DNA of 36,702 bases from Acidobacteriota bacterium. GTDB lineage: Bacteria; Acidobacteriota; UBA6911; JACQSX01. How positions within the stretch are numbered: the stretch's first letter is position 1; each line of letters begins with the position of its first letter. The notes beneath the pieces were generated by a model. That model searched no databases, was not told where the DNA came from, and was given only the letters and a program-made list of their open reading frames with translations. The position numbers and the translations under genes are program-made. The DNA is taken from positions 1 to 36,702 of the forward strand of contig JACQGG010000227.1 of NCBI GenBank assembly GCA_016199665.1, in the 5' to 3' direction. Positions 25,260 to 33,121 of the stretch are shown here, piece by piece.

Positions 25260-25391
25260 GCAGTTTCGAAACGAACTTTGGGCGAAACCTTACCGGACAA
25301 AACGCTTGGACCCGTCCCAGAGCGGAAATTGCGGGGTCGGATTCCGGCCAGTTCTGATCGGGATTTCCTCGCCAGTCGTCCTACCGCATCG

Positions 25392-25802
25392 TCATTGACG
25401 TGTCTCCTTGGATGGAACCCGCGGAGGGGCCTGCGACTCCGCCAGAATTTGCTGGGCAGGAAACACCTCTGCGTCCTGGATGAAAATGACCTGGGCTGAA
25501 CTGGCCGGAATCAGTCCTAGCTGATTGCGAGCATACTGATCGATACGCTGCGGGGACGTGTAGGCGGCTTGTTCCAGCAACAGCGCCTGGCGCTGTTCCC
25601 GCAAAACGGCATTCTCGCGCTTCAACTCCTGAATCTGATAGCCGAGGGCAATGATCTCGGAATGAACCCAAGGATAGGTGATCACCAGCGCCGCCATGGC
25701 CGCGGCCAGCATCAGATACCGGCAGGTCTCGCCCAGGCGGATCTGGGCCGCTGGGTTCACCGTAATCCGATTGCAAATCCGCTGCCGATGATAGTCCTTC
25801 AT
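25392..25802 (-). CDS. ftsL: FtsL-like divisome protein
   Basis: A 136-residue small bitopic protein: a cytoplasmic head of about 28 residues, one transmembrane helix (about 29-46), then a coiled-coil segment (IQELKRENAVLREQRQALLLEQ) and a TSPQRIDQYARNQLGL motif typical of FtsL and DivIC proteins. FtsL forms a complex with FtsQ and the DivIC/FtsB partner to activate FtsWI. Sequence identity in this family is low, so the name rests on size, topology and position between rsmH and ftsI. There is GGAG just upstream of the ATG. The 138 bases to rsmH contain no other visible gene. Confidence 0.85.
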   Translation of the reverse strand: MKDYHRQRICNRITVNPAAQIRLGETCRYLMLAAAMAALVITYPWVHSEIIALGYQIQELKRENAVLREQRQALLLEQAAYTSPQRIDQYARNQLGLIPASSAQVIFIQDAEVFPAQQILAESQAPPRVPSKETRQ

Positions 25803-25940
25803 CGCTCCATCTCCCGGGGGGCTTCACCGGGTTCCCGCCCCCGACAGAAACCTTTACCCGGCTTGGCCCTGGTGCTGGATGGAAACGCCGGGCCAAAAAG
25901 GCAAGGCAGTACAAACAATTAAGATAATGGGTCCCGCAGC

Positions 25941-26873
25941 TCAGAGCTTCTCCACCGAGCGAAGCCTGGCGCTGCGGGACCTTGGATTCCGGTGTACCTC
26001 CTCCTCCGTCGGTCTCACCGGTTTCCTTGTCAATAACCGAACCACCTGCTTTTTTGGGCAGCTACATTCTTCGGCGGGACGAAAACAGACACACTTCCCG
26101 CCCAGCAGATTGAATTCGGTCTTAACAATTCTGTCTTCCAGGGAATGAAAGCTGATGGCCACCATGCGGCCGCCGGCCTTGAGAAAACTCACGGCATCCC
26201 CTATGAAATTCTTTAAATTCCCCAATTCGTTGTTGACGGCAATGCGCAGCGCCTGAAACACACGAGTCGCCGGATGAATATGCCGGTTTACAAAGCCGGC
26301 CACGGATTCGACGATTCGAGCCAGTTGCCCGGTCGTTACAATCGGCTCGGTCGCCCGCGTCTCTACAATGCGCCGCGCAATCCGGCGAGATTTTCCCTCT
26401 TCGCCGTACTTAAAAAAGACATCCGCCAGTTCCTTTTCCGAAAGCTGTCGAACCAGATCGGCCGCCGTAAGCTTCTGCGTTGTATCCATCCGCATATCGA
26501 GGGGACTTTCAATCGCAAAACTGAAGCCACGTTGAGGGGACATCAATTGGAGGGAAGAGACCCCGAGGTCCAGAAGGATGCCATCGACCCCGGAGACGTG
26601 GAGGTTTTTCAAGACCAGAGGCAGGTTTTTGAAATTTTCGTGGAAAAGCTTAATGCGGCGGCCGTTGGTTAACCGTTCCCGTGCCAGCTGTAAAGCGTGG
26701 TCGTCACGATCCAGACCAATCAAGGATCCTTCTGGACCGATTTCCCTGAGAACGGCTTCAGAGTGACCACCCAGGCCAACAGTACAATCGACATACGTTC
26801 CACCGCGCTTGCACGCCAGGTACTGAATCACTTCAGCAAGCATCACCGGGGTGTGGAGCGCGGTTGTAAACAT
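25941..26873 (-). CDS. rsmH: 16S rRNA (cytosine1402-N4)-methyltransferase RsmH (MraW)
   Basis: A SAM-dependent methyltransferase that N4-methylates C1402 in the 16S rRNA decoding centre. It begins HTPVMLAEVIQYL, then the SAM site YVDCTVGLGGHSEAVL, then DGILLDLGVSSLQL, RGFSFAIESPLDMRMD, and FQALRIAVNNELGNL, and near the end AISFHSLEDRIVK, all diagnostic. A cysteine-rich segment (KCVCFRPAEECSCPKK) near the C-terminus is common in family members. Length 310. It begins 21 bases after mraZ, the standard order. Confidence 0.97.
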   Translation of the reverse strand: MFTTALHTPVMLAEVIQYLACKRGGTYVDCTVGLGGHSEAVLREIGPEGSLIGLDRDDHALQLARERLTNGRRIKLFHENFKNLPLVLKNLHVSGVDGILLDLGVSSLQLMSPQRGFSFAIESPLDMRMDTTQKLTAADLVRQLSEKELADVFFKYGEEGKSRRIARRIVETRATEPIVTTGQLARIVESVAGFVNRHIHPATRVFQALRIAVNNELGNLKNFIGDAVSFLKAGGRMVAISFHSLEDRIVKTEFNLLGGKCVCFRPAEECSCPKKQVVRLLTRKPVRPTEEEVHRNPRSRSARLRSVEKL

Positions 26874-26894
26874 CGCTGTAATCTTTCCCTGTCG

Positions 26895-27335
26895 CTAGAG
26901 TCCAAGATCCGCCAATACTTCCGCATCCTTGTCAGTGTAAGGATCGGCCTGCAGCAGTTTGGTGAATCGTTCGTTGTTCCAGACCTCCAAATAGCTCAGG
27001 TTGCCCATGACCGCCACTTCGCCGTTCATGCCGGCTCCCTGCCTGAGGAGGGGTCGAATGAGAACCCGTCCCTGCTTGTCCATCTGCGCCAGTTGGCCGT
27101 AGTAATTGGCGTTTCTAAGGAACTTTACCTTTTCCGGTTTCATCTTTGGCGGTGCGGACAGCTTGGCCTCAATTTCTTCCCATTCCGAAAGCGGATAGAC
27201 AAGCACGTTGTTGCCTGTGAGGCTGGTGACGTACAGATCCACCCCGTACTTGTCCTCAATGAACTTGCGAAATTCCGCGGGGATCTTGATCCGCCCCTTT
27301 TCGTCAATCTTCGCCGGAAAGTTTCCCCGCAGCAT
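26895..27335 (-). CDS. mraZ: Transcriptional regulator MraZ
   Basis: First gene of the dcw cluster, 146 residues, made of two SpoVT/AbrB-like DNA-binding halves. The first starts with MLRGNFPAKIDEKGRIKIPAEFR and the second contains QLAQMDKQGRVLIRPLLRQ. MraZ forms ring-shaped oligomers and binds direct repeats in its own promoter region, usually repressing the cluster. Possible boxes are seen at 27386-27415. The length is typical. Confidence 0.96.
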   Translation of the reverse strand: MLRGNFPAKIDEKGRIKIPAEFRKFIEDKYGVDLYVTSLTGNNVLVYPLSEWEEIEAKLSAPPKMKPEKVKFLRNANYYGQLAQMDKQGRVLIRPLLRQGAGMNGEVAVMGNLSYLEVWNNERFTKLLQADPYTDKDAEVLADLGL

Positions 27336-27385
27336 CTCACACCCGATTCAACGGTCAACAGAATGCCAAAATTTTTACAGGTTTC

Positions 27386-27415
27386 AGACCGCTTTACTCT
27401 ACTTTGGTCCAATCT
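27386..27415 (-). promoter_or_regulatory. Possible MraZ-binding boxes
   Basis: On the minus strand three heptamers, AGATTGG, AAAGTAG and AAAGCGG, follow each other with an exact 10-base period directly downstream of the predicted dcw transcription start. MraZ operators in other bacteria are direct repeats with about this period and a core near AAAGTGG. The match is imperfect and there are only three units, so this is a candidate. Confidence 0.45.
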
Positions 27416-27425
27416 AGTCCACAAG

Positions 27426-27454
27426 AGAATAGGACGAGGTTGCAGGCGAGTCAA
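27426..27454 (-). promoter_or_regulatory. Sigma70-type promoter of the dcw cluster
   Basis: On the minus strand the -35 is TTGACT (27454-27449) and the -10 TATTCT (27431-27426), separated by 17 bases. Each differs from consensus at one base. Transcription should start near 27419, leaving an 84-base leader before mraZ. A run of A residues lies just upstream of the -35. Confidence 0.85.
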
Positions 27455-27635
27455 GCATTTTTTTTCAATCGCTTCACGCCCGCATCGCGCCCCCGGCAAG
27501 CAGGTAAGACTGGATCGGGCCGCGACGGGGTCGGCCGCTCAAGCCCGGGTTTCCTCCCTCGCGTGCTCCTCTGGTACTATGACCGCGTCCTGGCGCGCCT
27601 TTTTTGAGACTGCACCGGCGGTCGGGAGAACACGG

Positions 27636-27669
27636 CTTGAAGGCAGGGATCACTTGAAAGCAGGGATCA
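27636..27669 (+). repeat. 17-base tandem duplication over the ychF start
   Basis: Two copies of cttgaaggcagggatca and its one-mismatch partner lie at 27636-27652 and 27653-27669. The second contains the TTG start codon and the first supplies the purine-rich stretch used as the ribosome binding site. The period of 17 is not a multiple of three, so the upstream TTG is out of frame. Confidence 0.85.
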
Positions 27670-28733
27670 TAGGTTACGCCCAGTCGGGAAAGACAACGCT
27701 TTTCAATATCCTGACTCAAGCCGGCGCGCGAACCGGTTATGCGGGAAAGGATGAATTCAATGTCGGCATCGCCCGGGTGCCCGATCCCCGCCTCAGCAAG
27801 CTTTCAGAAATGTTCCGCCCCCAAAAGACGACTCCAGCCACCATCGAATATGTCGATCTTCCCGGCGTCGCGAAAGGAGAATTCAAGACCGCCTCGCAGC
27901 TGAACAGCCTCAAGACCGCCGATGCCCTGGTCCACGTCGTCCGCGCCTTTGAAGACGCCGGAAATCCGCACCCGGAAGGCTCGATCGATCCGGCGCGAGA
28001 CGTGGCAAACTTCGAGCTGGAGATGATCTTCGCGGATCTGGCAGCGGTGGAGAACCGGCTGGAGCGCCTGGAAAAGGAACTGAAAAAATCAAAGACCGCC
28101 GACCTGGAAAGCGAAAACAAGCTGCTGCAGCAGCTCAGGAGCCATCTGGAAAACGAGAAGCCGCTGCGCGAACTGGAGATGGGACCGGAACAGATGAAGC
28201 GCATGCGCGGGTTCGCCTTCTTGTCCATGAAGCCGGAAATCATCGTTCTCAATCTTTCCGAGTCCGACATCCGGAGCATCGACAGCGCGGTTGAGAAGTT
28301 CAACCTTGCATCCTGGACCGCGCGGCCGCGCCTTGGGTTTTCAACCGTCTGCGGGAAGATTGAAGCTGAGATCTGCGAGCTCCCGCCGGCGGACTCGCCA
28401 GCATTTCTCGAGGCGCTGGGTTTTGCCGAACCGGGGTTGAACCGGGTCATCCGGGACACCTACCGAATCTTGAACCTGATCTCCTTCTTTACCGTGGGAG
28501 AAGATGAAGTGCGCGCCTGGACAATTCAGCGCGGAACGCCGGCGCAAAGAGCGGCCGGTGAAATCCATTCCGATATCGAACGAGGATTTATTCGCGCCGA
28601 GGTGGTCAGCTGCGCCCACCTGATCGCCGCCGGATCCATGGCGGCGTGCAAGGAAAAGGGCCAGATGCGACTGGAGGGGAAGGAGTACGTCGTGCAGGAC
28701 GGGGACGTCATCAATTTCAGATTCAACATATGA
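27654..28733 (+). CDS. ychF: YchF-like ribosome-associated ATPase/GTPase
   Basis: An Obg-family P-loop protein of 359 residues, near the usual YchF length of about 363. It shows the P-loop GYAQSGKTT (canonical YchF has GLPNVGKST), the G3 motif DLPG, and the base-recognition motif NLSE of the NxxE type that makes YchF prefer ATP. A coiled-coil arm (about 120-185, LERLEKELKKSK) and a C-terminal TGS domain (TVGEDEVRAWTIQRGTPAQ to GDVINFRFNI) complete the family plan. The start is taken as TTG 27654, giving MKAGIIGY with AGGG just upstream. An ATG at 27579 would add 25 unusual residues. The divergent P-loop suggests a paralogue or lineage-specific variant. Confidence 0.92.
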   Translation: MKAGIIGYAQSGKTTLFNILTQAGARTGYAGKDEFNVGIARVPDPRLSKLSEMFRPQKTTPATIEYVDLPGVAKGEFKTASQLNSLKTADALVHVVRAFEDAGNPHPEGSIDPARDVANFELEMIFADLAAVENRLERLEKELKKSKTADLESENKLLQQLRSHLENEKPLRELEMGPEQMKRMRGFAFLSMKPEIIVLNLSESDIRSIDSAVEKFNLASWTARPRLGFSTVCGKIEAEICELPPADSPAFLEALGFAEPGLNRVIRDTYRILNLISFFTVGEDEVRAWTIQRGTPAQRAAGEIHSDIERGFIRAEVVSCAHLIAAGSMAACKEKGQMRLEGKEYVVQDGDVINFRFNI

Positions 28734-28845
28734 AGTTCTCCCAGTGTGCCGGCGCGCCAGGACAGAGTGGGTACGCTGCCTCCCGCGGGGGGCCGCCGCG
28801 CGCCGCGATGCAGATCCTGAAATTTTCCGGCCGCGCCGGCGCGCC
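28731..28845. repeat. Degenerate direct repeat between ychF and the ZIP gene
   Basis: Two 28-base copies (28731-28758 and 28818-28845), both ending gccggcgcgcc, match at 21 of 28 positions with a period of 87 bases. The segment is very GC-rich and palindromic. Its ggcgcgccaggac (28751-28763) is the exact inverse of gtcctggcgcgcc at 27585-27597, so a 13-bp inverted repeat flanks ychF. It may be a remnant of a dispersed element. Confidence 0.6.
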
Positions 28846-28881
28846 CGCGCCTTTCCTCCGGCCAAACGCCTGAGACACGCC

Positions 28882-29619
28882 ATGCCACAACATCTTTATC
28901 CGGTGCTTGCTCTGGGGTTGGTTGCCGCAGGCGCAAATATTCTGGGCGGCTACGTCGTGTCCTATCAGAAGGTAGGAAGCCGCCTGCTGCTGTGCATCCT
29001 GGTCGCGCTTGGAGCCGGCTTCCTGCTGGCTGCCACCTTCGTCGTGGTGCTCCCGGCGAGCATGGCTCTCACGCCGCGCACCCCCTGGATTCTCCTGGCC
29101 GGTTATCTTTTCGTGCAGTTTTTTCAGCACACCGTCGCTCCGCATTTTCATTTCGGAGAGGAAACGCACCTGGAACGTCACAAGCGGGCTCATGTGGGAT
29201 ACGTCGCCGTGCTGGGAATGGCGTTGCACGCCTTTTTCGACGGCACGCTGATTGCCTCCGGCTTTCTCATTTCCAGCAGGATCGGGGCCCTGCTGTTTGT
29301 TGCCGTGCTGTTGCACAAGATTCCCGAGGGTTCCACTGCGGCCTCCATCATGCGCGCGGCCGGCCAGAGCCCCCGGGCCGCCCGCTTTTCCGCAGAGATG
29401 ATTGCGTTAGCTACTTTCCTGGGCATTGTGTCTCTGTCCTGGACGGCAGGCATTGTGACTTATGCGCTTCCGTTCAGCGCCGGAGTCACTCTTTACGTGG
29501 CTGCTTCCGACCTCATCCCGGAAGTCAACAAGGAGGAACGGGTCTGGGTGAGCGGGGTGGTATTTTTGGGGGCGCTGCTCTATTTTCTTACCGATTCCCT
29601 GCTGGATTCCCTGCTATAA
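28882..29619 (+). CDS. ZIP-family divalent metal transporter
   Basis: A 245-residue membrane protein with about eight hydrophobic helices. The metal-binding helix motifs of the ZIP family are present: HAFFDGTLIASGF and, one helix later, HKIPEGSTAASIM. A histidine-bearing loop (HFHFGEETHLERHKRAH) lies between helices III and IV, the usual place for the ZIP metal-sensing loop. It probably imports zinc or a similar divalent cation across the inner membrane; specificity cannot be told. I chose ATG 28882 because the protein then begins at the first helix. Upstream codons of the frame are arginine-rich repeat sequence. No clear Shine-Dalgarno is visible. Confidence 0.9.
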   Translation: MPQHLYPVLALGLVAAGANILGGYVVSYQKVGSRLLLCILVALGAGFLLAATFVVVLPASMALTPRTPWILLAGYLFVQFFQHTVAPHFHFGEETHLERHKRAHVGYVAVLGMALHAFFDGTLIASGFLISSRIGALLFVAVLLHKIPEGSTAASIMRAAGQSPRAARFSAEMIALATFLGIVSLSWTAGIVTYALPFSAGVTLYVAASDLIPEVNKEERVWVSGVVFLGALLYFLTDSLLDSLL

Positions 29620-29666
29620 AGTAGACGGCTCAAGCAAGGTAACTCATGACACTGGAAACCTGACCC

Positions 29667-31373
29667 ATGAAATGGTCTGAGGCCTTCATCCCTACCTTGC
29701 GGGAGCTTCCCGCCGATGCAGAGGTCAAGAGCCATCAGCTGCTTCTGCGTGCCGGGTTTGTTCGCCAATTGGGCGCCGGAATTTACTCCTATCTGCCATT
29801 GGCGCAACGCGTGATGGAGCGTATCGCGCGAATCATCCGCGAAGAGATGAACCGAATCGGCGCGCAGGAGTTTTATCTGCCCGCCCTGCATCCGGCGGAA
29901 ATCTGGAAGGAAAGCGGCCGGTGGGGCGTGATGGGTGACAACATGTTTCGGCTGAAAGACCGCTACCAGCGCGAGATGTGCCTGGGAATGACGCATGAGG
30001 AGATTTTCACGGGGATCATTCGCGACTCGGTGCGGTCCTACCGGGAGCTTCCTCAGATCTGGTACCAGATCCAGGTAAAATTTCGGGATGAACCCCGGCC
30101 CAAGTCCGGCCTGCTGCGCGTGCGCCAGTTCATTATGAAGGACAGTTATTCCTTCGACGCCGACTGGGAAGGACTGGACCGCAGCTACCAGAAGCACTAC
30201 CAGGCCTACTGCGCCATCTTCCAGAGGTGCGGGCTTAAGTATATCGCTGTCGAAGCTCACAGCGGCGCCATGGGAGGGTCCGGTTCTCAGGAGTTCGTTG
30301 TCAGATCAGATGCCGGCGAGGACTCCGTGGTCTCCTGCCCCGCCTGCGGTTACGCCGCCAATCTGGAGAAAGCCGCCACGCTGGCGCCGCCCTTGGCTGA
30401 CGCAGCGGTTGACCTGGAGCCGGAGTTGGTGCACACGCCGGGACAAAAGACCATCGCCCAATTGACTGAGTTCCTGAAGATCAGCCCGGCACAGCAGATG
30501 AAGTCGGTCGTATACATGGGCGATGGCGCCCCTCTGCTGGCGCTGGTGCGGGGAGATCATGAAGTGAATGAGGCAAAACTGCAGTCGGCAGCCGGCGCCG
30601 CCGAGTTGCGCCCGGCTCACGGTGAGGAGATCCGCCGGTTCTTTGGCGCCGATCCCGGCAGTCTCGGCCCGTATCGCCTCAGCGGTGTGAGGCTTCTCGC
30701 CGATACGGCGCTGCGTGGCCGCAGAAATCTGGTCAGCGGCGCCAACCGCGACGACTATCATTACCGGAACCTCACTCCTGACGAAGATTTCACCCCGGAG
30801 TACTGTGACCTGCGCAGCGCTCAATCCGGGGATCTTTGCGCCCTGTGCCGGCAGCCCGTGGAGGTTTTTCGCGGCATGGAAATCGGACATATCTTCAAGC
30901 TCGGCCTCAAGTACTCCGAATCCATGGGAGCGCATGTGCTCAACGAAGCCGGGGAGAGGATCCCGCTGGTCATGGGCAGCTACGGAATCGGCCTGGAGCG
31001 AATCCTTTGCGCCGCCATTGAACTTTACTCCGATGAGGATGGAATAGTCTGGCCGGAAAGCATCGCTCCCTTCGACGTCGTCATTTCCCAGGTCAACAGC
31101 TCCGACTCCGGGCAGACCCGCGTCGCCGGCGAGTTTTATGCGCAGCTTGAGGCATCCGGTCTTGACGTGATCTGGGATGAACGCCGCGAGCGTCCCGGGG
31201 TAAAATTCAAGGACGCAGATCTGGTCGGAATCCCGTATCGCATCACCGTCGGCAACAGGATCAAGGAAGGAAAGGTGGAGATTTTCCGGCGCGCAGACCG
31301 CAGCCGGCAGGAGTGTCAAGTCGGCGACGCGCTGCAGAAGCTGGCCGAGCTTCGCGAGGCAAGGCAGACGTGA
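29667..31373 (+). CDS. proS: Prolyl-tRNA synthetase (bacterial type)
   Basis: A class II aminoacyl-tRNA synthetase of 568 residues that charges tRNA-Pro. Motifs include AGIYSYLPLAQRVMERI (motif 1 region), the motif 2 segment YQIQVKFRDEPRPKSGLLRVRQFIMKDSYSFD, and motif 3 MGSYGIGLERIL. The editing domain inserted between motifs 2 and 3 (about 225-390, HTPGQKTIAQLTEFL to GANRDDYHYRN) is of the YbaK/INS type that hydrolyses Ala-tRNA-Pro. The anticodon-binding domain forms the C-terminal 130 residues (PFDVVISQVNSSDS onward). This is the bacterial, not the archaeal, architecture. It starts 47 bases after the ZIP gene. Confidence 0.97.
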   Translation: MKWSEAFIPTLRELPADAEVKSHQLLLRAGFVRQLGAGIYSYLPLAQRVMERIARIIREEMNRIGAQEFYLPALHPAEIWKESGRWGVMGDNMFRLKDRYQREMCLGMTHEEIFTGIIRDSVRSYRELPQIWYQIQVKFRDEPRPKSGLLRVRQFIMKDSYSFDADWEGLDRSYQKHYQAYCAIFQRCGLKYIAVEAHSGAMGGSGSQEFVVRSDAGEDSVVSCPACGYAANLEKAATLAPPLADAAVDLEPELVHTPGQKTIAQLTEFLKISPAQQMKSVVYMGDGAPLLALVRGDHEVNEAKLQSAAGAAELRPAHGEEIRRFFGADPGSLGPYRLSGVRLLADTALRGRRNLVSGANRDDYHYRNLTPDEDFTPEYCDLRSAQSGDLCALCRQPVEVFRGMEIGHIFKLGLKYSESMGAHVLNEAGERIPLVMGSYGIGLERILCAAIELYSDEDGIVWPESIAPFDVVISQVNSSDSGQTRVAGEFYAQLEASGLDVIWDERRERPGVKFKDADLVGIPYRITVGNRIKEGKVEIFRRADRSRQECQVGDALQKLAELREARQT

Positions 31374-31680
31374 CACCTGATCTGGGTCCTTCAGATTCCA
31401 GCTCGTCGGCTTGCGGAGCGGCGGTCGAATATCCCGATGGGCGGTCAATTCCTTCCAGGCCGCTTCAAACTGCGAGAAATGGAGGAAGGGTGGGATGCCC
31501 GCGACCCTCTGATAAACTGGTGTCCAGAAAATCACTGGACAGTCGCTGCTGCTCGGTTTTGTATCAGAAAGGCATAAAACGGCTGCCCTGTTAACTCGGG
31601 ACACGACCGGAGGGGATCATTCGCGGATCAGGCGCCCTGGGGGCGAGAATGAAAGACCCCCAGCCTGCTGATGACCGACA
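31374..31680. other. Intergenic region after proS
   Basis: About 300 bases without a supported gene. A hairpin with arms tgtccag (31521-31527) and ctggaca (31535-31541) around a 7-base loop could be a weak proS terminator, since ggtttt follows shortly after. On the minus strand an open frame from 31604 reads VIFWTPVYQRVAGIPPFLHF and continues antisense into proS. I do not recognise it; it could be a decayed gene fragment or chance. Confidence 0.5.
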
Positions 31681-31785
31681 GCGGATGGCTGATGGCTGAA
31701 CGCCGATGGCTGATGGCTAAACGCGGATGGCTGACGGCTGACAGCGGATGGCTGACGGCCGAACGCAGATGGCTGGCGGCTGAAA
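31681..31785 (+). repeat. Five 21-bp tandem repeats ahead of glyA
   Basis: Five 21-base units with core GCGGATGGCTGATGGCTGA start at 31681, 31702, 31723, 31744 and 31765, and end nine bases before the glyA ATG. Each contains ATG GCT GAY GGC followed by a stop in units 1-3. Units 4 and 5 run together and end in TGA. The period equals two DNA helical turns. Confidence 0.93.
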
Positions 31786-31794
31786 GGACGGAAA

Positions 31795-33066
31795 ATGAAC
31801 CATCTGAAAATGAACCTGGGGCAGCGCGACCCGGAGATCGCTGAGGCGATTGCCAGCGAAGCGCGACGCCAGCACACCCACCTGGAACTTATCGCGTCGG
31901 AAAACTTCGTGAGCGAGGCGGTCCTGCAGGCGCTGGGCTCGGTTTTCACCAACAAGTACGCGGAAGGCTATCCCGCCAAACGCTACTATGGCGGTTGCGA
32001 ATTCGCGGATCGAGTGGAAGCGCTCGCGCTCGAGCGCGCCAAGCTGTTGTTTGGCGCCGACCATGCCAATGTGCAGCCGCATGCCGGCACCCAGGCCAAC
32101 ATGGCGGTTTATCTGGCCGCGCTCCAGCACAGGGACAAGGTGCTCGGCATGAATCTGTCCCACGGGGGACACCTTTCACACGGCCACCCTTTGAACTTTT
32201 CCGGCAAGATGTTTCACATTGTCGCTTACGGCGTCAGCCGCGACACTGAGACGATCGACTACGACGAGTTGCAGCGCCTTGCGGAACGGGAACGGCCCAA
32301 GATGATCATCACCGGAGCCAGCGCGTACTCGCGCATTATCGATTTCAAGCGGGTCGGGGAGATATCCCGCTCCATAGGCGCGGTTCACATGGCAGACATC
32401 GCTCACATCGCCGGCATGGTGGCGACCGGGCTCCATCCGAGTCCGGTTCCCCACGCAGAGTTTGTCACGAGCACCACCCACAAGACCCTCCGCGGCCCGC
32501 GCGGAGGAATGATCCTGTGCCAGGAGTCGCGCGCCAAGGATCTGGACCGAACTCTTTTTCCGGGTATCCAGGGAGGGCCGCTGGTGCATGTCATTGCGGC
32601 CAAGGCGGTCTGCTTTCTGGAAGCGCTGCAACCTGATTTCAAGCACTACCAGCAGCAAATCATCCGCAACGCGGCTGCGCTGTCCCGGGCCATTGCTGCG
32701 GCCGGATTTCGCGTTGTTTCCGGCGGGACCGACACTCACCTGTTCATCGTGGACGTGTTTGCGCGCGGCATCACCGGCAAACAGGCGGAAGAAGCCCTGG
32801 ATCGCGCAAATATCACGGCCAACAAGAACGCGATTCCTTTTGATACGAATCCTCCATTTGTCGCAAGCGGGATCCGGATCGGGACGCCCGCACTGACGAC
32901 TCGTGGGATGGGAGAACCGGAAATGGAGGAAATCGGCGAGTGGATTGCCTATGTCCTCCAGGACATTCAGGACTCATCACGACAGGTGAAAGTAAAGGAG
33001 AAGGTTCTCCACCTGTCACAACGTTTTCCGCTGTACCTGTCGCGCCAGGTGGTGGCCGGTGGGTAG
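31795..33066 (+). CDS. glyA: Serine hydroxymethyltransferase GlyA
   Basis: The PLP enzyme that interconverts serine plus tetrahydrofolate with glycine plus methylene-THF, the main source of one-carbon units. The family start ELIASENFVSEAVLQALGSVFTNKYAEGYP is intact, as is the PLP lysine K230 in STTHKTLRGPRGG and the C-terminal GIRIGTPALTTRGM. The length (423) is typical. The ATG at 31795 has AAGGA seven bases upstream; a second ATG at 31810 is in frame. The tandem repeats end right at its ribosome binding site and may affect translation. Confidence 0.97.
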   Translation: MNHLKMNLGQRDPEIAEAIASEARRQHTHLELIASENFVSEAVLQALGSVFTNKYAEGYPAKRYYGGCEFADRVEALALERAKLLFGADHANVQPHAGTQANMAVYLAALQHRDKVLGMNLSHGGHLSHGHPLNFSGKMFHIVAYGVSRDTETIDYDELQRLAERERPKMIITGASAYSRIIDFKRVGEISRSIGAVHMADIAHIAGMVATGLHPSPVPHAEFVTSTTHKTLRGPRGGMILCQESRAKDLDRTLFPGIQGGPLVHVIAAKAVCFLEALQPDFKHYQQQIIRNAAALSRAIAAAGFRVVSGGTDTHLFIVDVFARGITGKQAEEALDRANITANKNAIPFDTNPPFVASGIRIGTPALTTRGMGEPEMEEIGEWIAYVLQDIQDSSRQVKVKEKVLHLSQRFPLYLSRQVVAGG

Positions 33067-33121
33067 CGGGGAGCAGGGGTAGCTGCGGAAGGCGGAAGAA
33101 GGCAGAAGGCAGCCACAAGCC

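Larger units (their letters stand above)
27336..27653. other. Divergent control region between mraZ and ychF
   Basis: This 318-base region separates the dcw cluster from the plus-strand ychF gene. It contains the dcw promoter (27426-27454) and putative MraZ boxes. For ychF no convincing promoter is visible; TTTACA near 27375 has no good -10 partner. Toward ychF the sequence is GC-rich, with a ggcgcgcc palindrome followed by six T at about 27592-27605, and a 17-base tandem duplication next to the ychF start. Confidence 0.6.

Noticed and set aside
26697..27653. Extension of the ychF frame upstream by about 320 codons
   Set aside because: It would overlap rsmH and mraZ in antisense and cross the dcw promoter. 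The YchF family begins at the P-loop region, so the TTG at 27654 is the better start.
30306..31604. A 432-residue minus-strand open frame opposite proS
   Set aside because: Most of it is the antisense of conserved synthetase sequence. Only its first 77 codons are outside proS, and these are noted separately.
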